Shown piece after piece: positions 61,406 through 64,000 of a stretch of DNA of 64,000 nucleotides. This DNA is from Actinopolyspora erythraea (GTDB lineage: Bacteria > Actinomycetota > Actinomycetes > Mycobacteriales > Pseudonocardiaceae): contig NZ_CP022752.1 of assembly GCF_002263515.1 (NCBI RefSeq), positions 4,960,001 through 5,024,000 on the forward strand. The letters run 5' to 3'. Made by a program: the position numbers and the translations under genes. Numbering within the stretch: position 1 is the first letter of the stretch; each line of letters starts with the position of its first letter. Below the pieces are notes generated by a model. It worked only from the letters and a program-made list of their open reading frames with translations, was not told the DNA's origin and made no database searches.

Positions 61406-61697
61406 ACCTCGTCTCCCCACTCCCGACTCACGGGTCCGATACCGGTCCACATCCTGCCGGATCCACCTACTGCGAGTCAGCGCAACCACCGCATCGTCAC
61501 GATGACGTCGGACACTCCACCGTGTTCCGACGGTCACGCCGCGAGCACACGAACCACAGCGAGCCCGCGACGCACGAATACCGAACGACCAGGAGCCGGA
61601 TACCCCACTGGCCCGAACGACCACGAACGAGGCACCGAACAACGAACGACCGACGGGCACACCCAACGGACACGCCTTCCGAGCCGAACCACCGGAC

Positions 61698-61810
61698 GGA
61701 ACCGTCCGGCCGGGATGAGGCGGGAAGGGATCCCGGCCGGGCGGTGGTGACCCGGTCGCCGCGACACAACAGAGGGGTCGAGCGACGCCGGGTCGGCAAC
61801 CGGGGTGCGG
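61698..61810. repeat. 113-nt direct repeat, left copy
   Basis: From ggaaccg to gtgcgg. It starts with a hairpin (ccggccggg / cccggccgg) and continues with an invariant ggtggtgacccggtcgccgc and acacaacaga. About eight differences from the right copy at 62839-62952. Confidence 0.85.
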
Positions 61811-61930
61811 CGGTACTCGCACGATCGATCGTGGACTGCCCAGCACGCCGTCGACTTCGCAGAACAACTCAATCTGTTCGTGAAGCTACTGACAGTGGGA
61901 TAGTCTGCACTCGGAGGAGAGGAGGTGTTG

Positions 61931-62401
61931 ATGAGCGGTAAGAAACCAACAGGACGTGGAAAATCCAAGTCCGAGTCGGCAGGCCGATCGTACCGGATTC
62001 CGCTCGGAGAATCGGCTACTTCACCACCGGGGGATACGAGCTCGACTGCCGAGCGGAGTTCAGTCGCGTCGGGCGCGGAGTCGTCGAACGCCGATCATGC
62101 GGAGCCTGTCGAACGTGTGCGCACCTCGGTACGAGGACGCCGCCAGGTGACGTTGCCGGAAAGCGTAGCCAAGGTTCTGGGAGTGACCGAGGGAGATGAT
62201 CTCGAATTTACGGTCGACGAAGGCGGCACGGTCACAGTGCGCGGCTGGACCAGTATCCCTACGGATCAACGGTGGTTCTGGACTCCGGAATGGCAGGCCG
62301 GAGAAGCCGAAGCGGATCAACAGATAGCCAACGGTGAGACCTCGAAGGGGTTCACCAGCGCTGCCGAGATGCTCGCTGACATCGACAACGAGGATGAGTG
62401 A
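61931..62401 (+). CDS. AbrB/SpoVT-type antitoxin
   Basis: 156 residues from ATG 61931 (GGAGG 5 nt upstream; GTG 61925 alternative). A disordered Ser/Pro/Glu N-terminal half precedes the swapped-hairpin DNA-binding core VRGRRQVTLPESVAKVLGVTEGDDLEFTVDEGG. The C-terminal toxin-binding helix runs WQAGEAEADQQIANGETS ... AAEMLADID. The toxin gene begins 6 nt after the stop. Confidence 0.85.
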   Translation: MSGKKPTGRGKSKSESAGRSYRIPLGESATSPPGDTSSTAERSSVASGAESSNADHAEPVERVRTSVRGRRQVTLPESVAKVLGVTEGDDLEFTVDEGGTVTVRGWTSIPTDQRWFWTPEWQAGEAEADQQIANGETSKGFTSAAEMLADIDNEDE

Positions 62402-62407
62402 ACCCCC

Positions 62408-62707
62408 TTGGCCGTAGTCAAGCGGACGCCTCGATTCGAGAAGGACTTCAAGAAACTCACTCGTGAACAGCGCCGCACCTTTCAACATGTGCTCGACACG
62501 AAGTTCCTCCCCGCGCTTGATCAGTCGCCACCGAGCTTCCCACCGTCGTTACGAGTGAAGCGTGTTCATGGCACCAACGGCGTGCGCGAGATGACTTGGG
62601 ACGGAGACGGACGAATGACCTGGCAGTACGAGCTCGAACATGCCCCCGGCGTCACCACGGTGATTCTGCGTCGAGTCGGCACCCACGGTATTTTCGGTGA
62701 CCCGTAA
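62408..62707 (+). CDS. RelE/ParE/YafQ-superfamily toxin
   Basis: 99 residues from TTG 62408. VKRTPRFEKDFKKLTREQRRTF is the N-terminal helix pair of the fold, followed by LRVKRVHGTNGVREMTWD and MTWQYELEHAPGVTTVILRRVGTHGIFGDP. The latter is the C-terminal strand carrying a catalytic-type Arg/His pattern. The use of TTG would keep expression below that of the antitoxin. Probably a ribosome-dependent mRNase or a gyrase inhibitor; family pattern alone cannot decide. Confidence 0.85.
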   Translation: MAVVKRTPRFEKDFKKLTREQRRTFQHVLDTKFLPALDQSPPSFPPSLRVKRVHGTNGVREMTWDGDGRMTWQYELEHAPGVTTVILRRVGTHGIFGDP

Positions 62708-62838
62708 AACCCAGGCGAGCCAGTTGAACGCCTGACGGCTCCCGTTCATCAACGATGACGCCACCTCGGTACGTCAAAGGATCGCGCCGCTGAGCTCACT
62801 TTTCGAGATCATCACTGTGGCCATGCCCTGTCCCGGAA

Positions 62839-62952
62839 GGAACCGCCCGGCCGGGGATGAGGCGGGAAGGGACCCCAGTCGGGCGGTGGTGACCCGGTCG
62901 CCGCGACACAACAGAGAGGTCGAGCGACGCCGGGGCGGCAACCGGGCTGCGG
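62839..62952. repeat. 113-nt direct repeat, right copy
   Basis: About 93% identical by eye to 61698-61810 and in the same orientation, 1141 nt away, so the pair flanks the antitoxin and toxin genes. The remaining gap to 63208 has only short GC-rich tandem-like motifs (ccctcggct repeated near 63075-63105). Confidence 0.85.
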
Positions 62953-63208
62953 AGCACTTCGCGGTACCGGGGCACTCTGGACTCTGGGCAGGGTGTGGTT
63001 CTCTCGCGAGATCGCGACGCGGCGGGCCGGCCCTCGTAGGAACTTCGGGGATCTCGGCTCTCGACTGCCCCTCAGCCCTCGGCTGAGCCTCGACCGGCCC
63101 TCGGCTCGCCGGCGAAGCCCCGGTTCGCCAGCGAGGTCCCGGCTCATTCGACGGGACGAACGGGACAGCGGTGAGGCAACACCGGAAAACCGCGGGCAGA
63201 ACGACGGG

Positions 63209-64000
63209 TCAGCAGCGGCCCCGGCGCCAGTAGCCCATGAAGGCCACCGAGCCGCGCGGCACCCCGTAGCCCTGCACGGTCATCCGGCGCAGCCGCTTGA
63301 TGACACCGGCCTCCCCGGCGAGCCAGCCGTAGAGCTCCCCACCCGCGATGTCGAGCTTCGCACCGGCGCTCGACCCCGGCGCCTCGCTCTCGGGGATCTC
63401 CCAGAGCAGGTAGTTGTCCACGTCCACGTCCTCCAGCGCGGCGACGGCCTCGCTCGCCGCCGGGCAACCACCGGCCCCGTCGCCGCCGGAGCGGGAGCAC
63501 AGCTCCCCCAACGCGGTTTCGAGCCCCCGTTCCAGCAGCTCGCCGTGCTCGGCGCCCGCGACGTCGCGCGGCAGCCACCGGACGTCGATGCCCTCGGGAA
63601 CGTGGTCCCAGACCTGGACGTCCTCCCCGCTCGGCACCTCCAGGCATGCTATGCCCCGCGAGTCGGCGGGCAGCGATTCGAGGATGGCCGCCACCGCCGG
63701 GATCGCGGTCTCGTCCCCCGCCAGCAGCAGCCGCCGCGCCGTGGCGGGCGGGCACCACTCGCAGCCCCACATCCTGCCGGAACCGGGTCGGTCGGGCCCG
63801 AGGATGGCCACCTCGTCACCGACGTCGGCGGCGCCCGCCCAGGCCGAAGCCGGTCCGCTGGCCTCCTCGCCGGATCCGTGCAGCACGAAGTCGATGTCCA
63901 TCTCCGCCCGCTGGGGCCGGAACGCCCGCACGGTGTAGGTCCGCATGGTGGGGCGGATCTCCTCCGACATGGCCTGCCAGGCGGCGTACCAGTCCCGCCC
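63209..64000 (-). CDS. siderophore-interacting protein (SIP family), 5' end beyond window
   Basis: The open frame continues through the right edge (DWYAAWQAMSEEIRP is in frame before the first ATG at 63970), so the N-terminus is missing. RPTMRTYTVR is the FAD-binding motif, GDEVAILGPDR the second, and ETAIPAVAAILESLPAD the NAD(P)H site. GWLAGEAGVIKRLRR and MGYWRRGR close the SIP domain. It reduces ferric siderophore complexes in the cytosol, which fits the desABCD operon on the same chromosome. Confidence 0.9.
   Translation of the reverse strand, partial: GRDWYAAWQAMSEEIRPTMRTYTVRAFRPQRAEMDIDFVLHGSGEEASGPASAWAGAADVGDEVAILGPDRPGSGRMWGCEWCPPATARRLLLAGDETAIPAVAAILESLPADSRGIACLEVPSGEDVQVWDHVPEGIDVRWLPRDVAGAEHGELLERGLETALGELCSRSGGDGAGGCPAASEAVAALEDVDVDNYLLWEIPESEAPGSSAGAKLDIAGGELYGWLAGEAGVIKRLRRMTVQGYGVPRGSVAFMGYWRRGRC

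Overview
This is chromosomal DNA from a high-GC (about 70%) filamentous-type actinomycete. The order ponA - GT87 membrane glycosyltransferase - rpsF - ssb - rpsR - rplI - dnaB is the classic actinobacterial arrangement. Paired XRE(DUF5753)/DUF397 regulators, DUF3558 lipoproteins, an FxLD RiPP locus and a desferrioxamine-type siderophore operon point to Pseudonocardiales or Actinopolysporales (Saccharopolyspora/Actinopolyspora-like). The species assignment is inference. No rRNA or tRNA gene was recognised.

Layout. 1-13.5 kb is housekeeping: a 5'-truncated class A penicillin-binding protein, two convergent GT87 glycosyltransferases, endonuclease IV, a secreted protein of unknown role, the S6/SSB/S18/L9 operon, and dnaB interrupted by two inteins. 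13.6-16.0 kb is a leftward operon of WXG100/ESX-like helical proteins ending in a DUF3558 lipoprotein. 16.4-20.7 kb is accessory: an XRE/DUF397 pair, several small ORFs, and a decayed FxLD RiPP locus (frameshifted methyltransferase plus a Cys-less precursor whose stop codon interlocks with the next gene). 20.7-40.5 kb holds GNAT, HAD, MFS, PhoX, SDR, an amidohydrolase, two NarL-type two-component systems, TrmB, an ABC exporter, a Cof-type HAD hydrolase and a ferredoxin-reductase-like flavoprotein. 40.7-44.8 kb is a dynamin - GrpE-like - dynamin trio. 45.2-50.9 kb is the siderophore operon desABCD behind an inverted pair of iron boxes. 51.3-53.0 kb carries a Rv2629/baeRF-like protein and DUF2267. 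53.3-56.4 kb is a second WXG module. 56.6-60.4 kb is bounded by two tiny CRISPR arrays that share a leader; between them lie a divergent XRE/DUF397 unit, a three-gene micro-operon and a phosphoglycerate-mutase-like enzyme. 60.4-61.4 kb is a third WXG/DUF3558 module. 61.7-63.0 kb is an AbrB/RelE-type toxin-antitoxin pair between about 113-bp direct repeats. The window ends inside a siderophore-interacting reductase.

The features most worth attention are these: (i) a class 3 intein (WCT residues in the expected blocks) in the P-loop of DnaB together with a class 1 intein in the same protein, both with decayed homing endonucleases; (ii) a dispersed intergenic element that conserves nested hairpins through compensatory base changes; (iii) the broken FxLD RiPP locus; (iv) orphan leader-sharing mini-CRISPRs; (v) the repeat-flanked toxin-antitoxin module; and (vi) a cluster of DnaA-box-like sites just upstream of dnaB.
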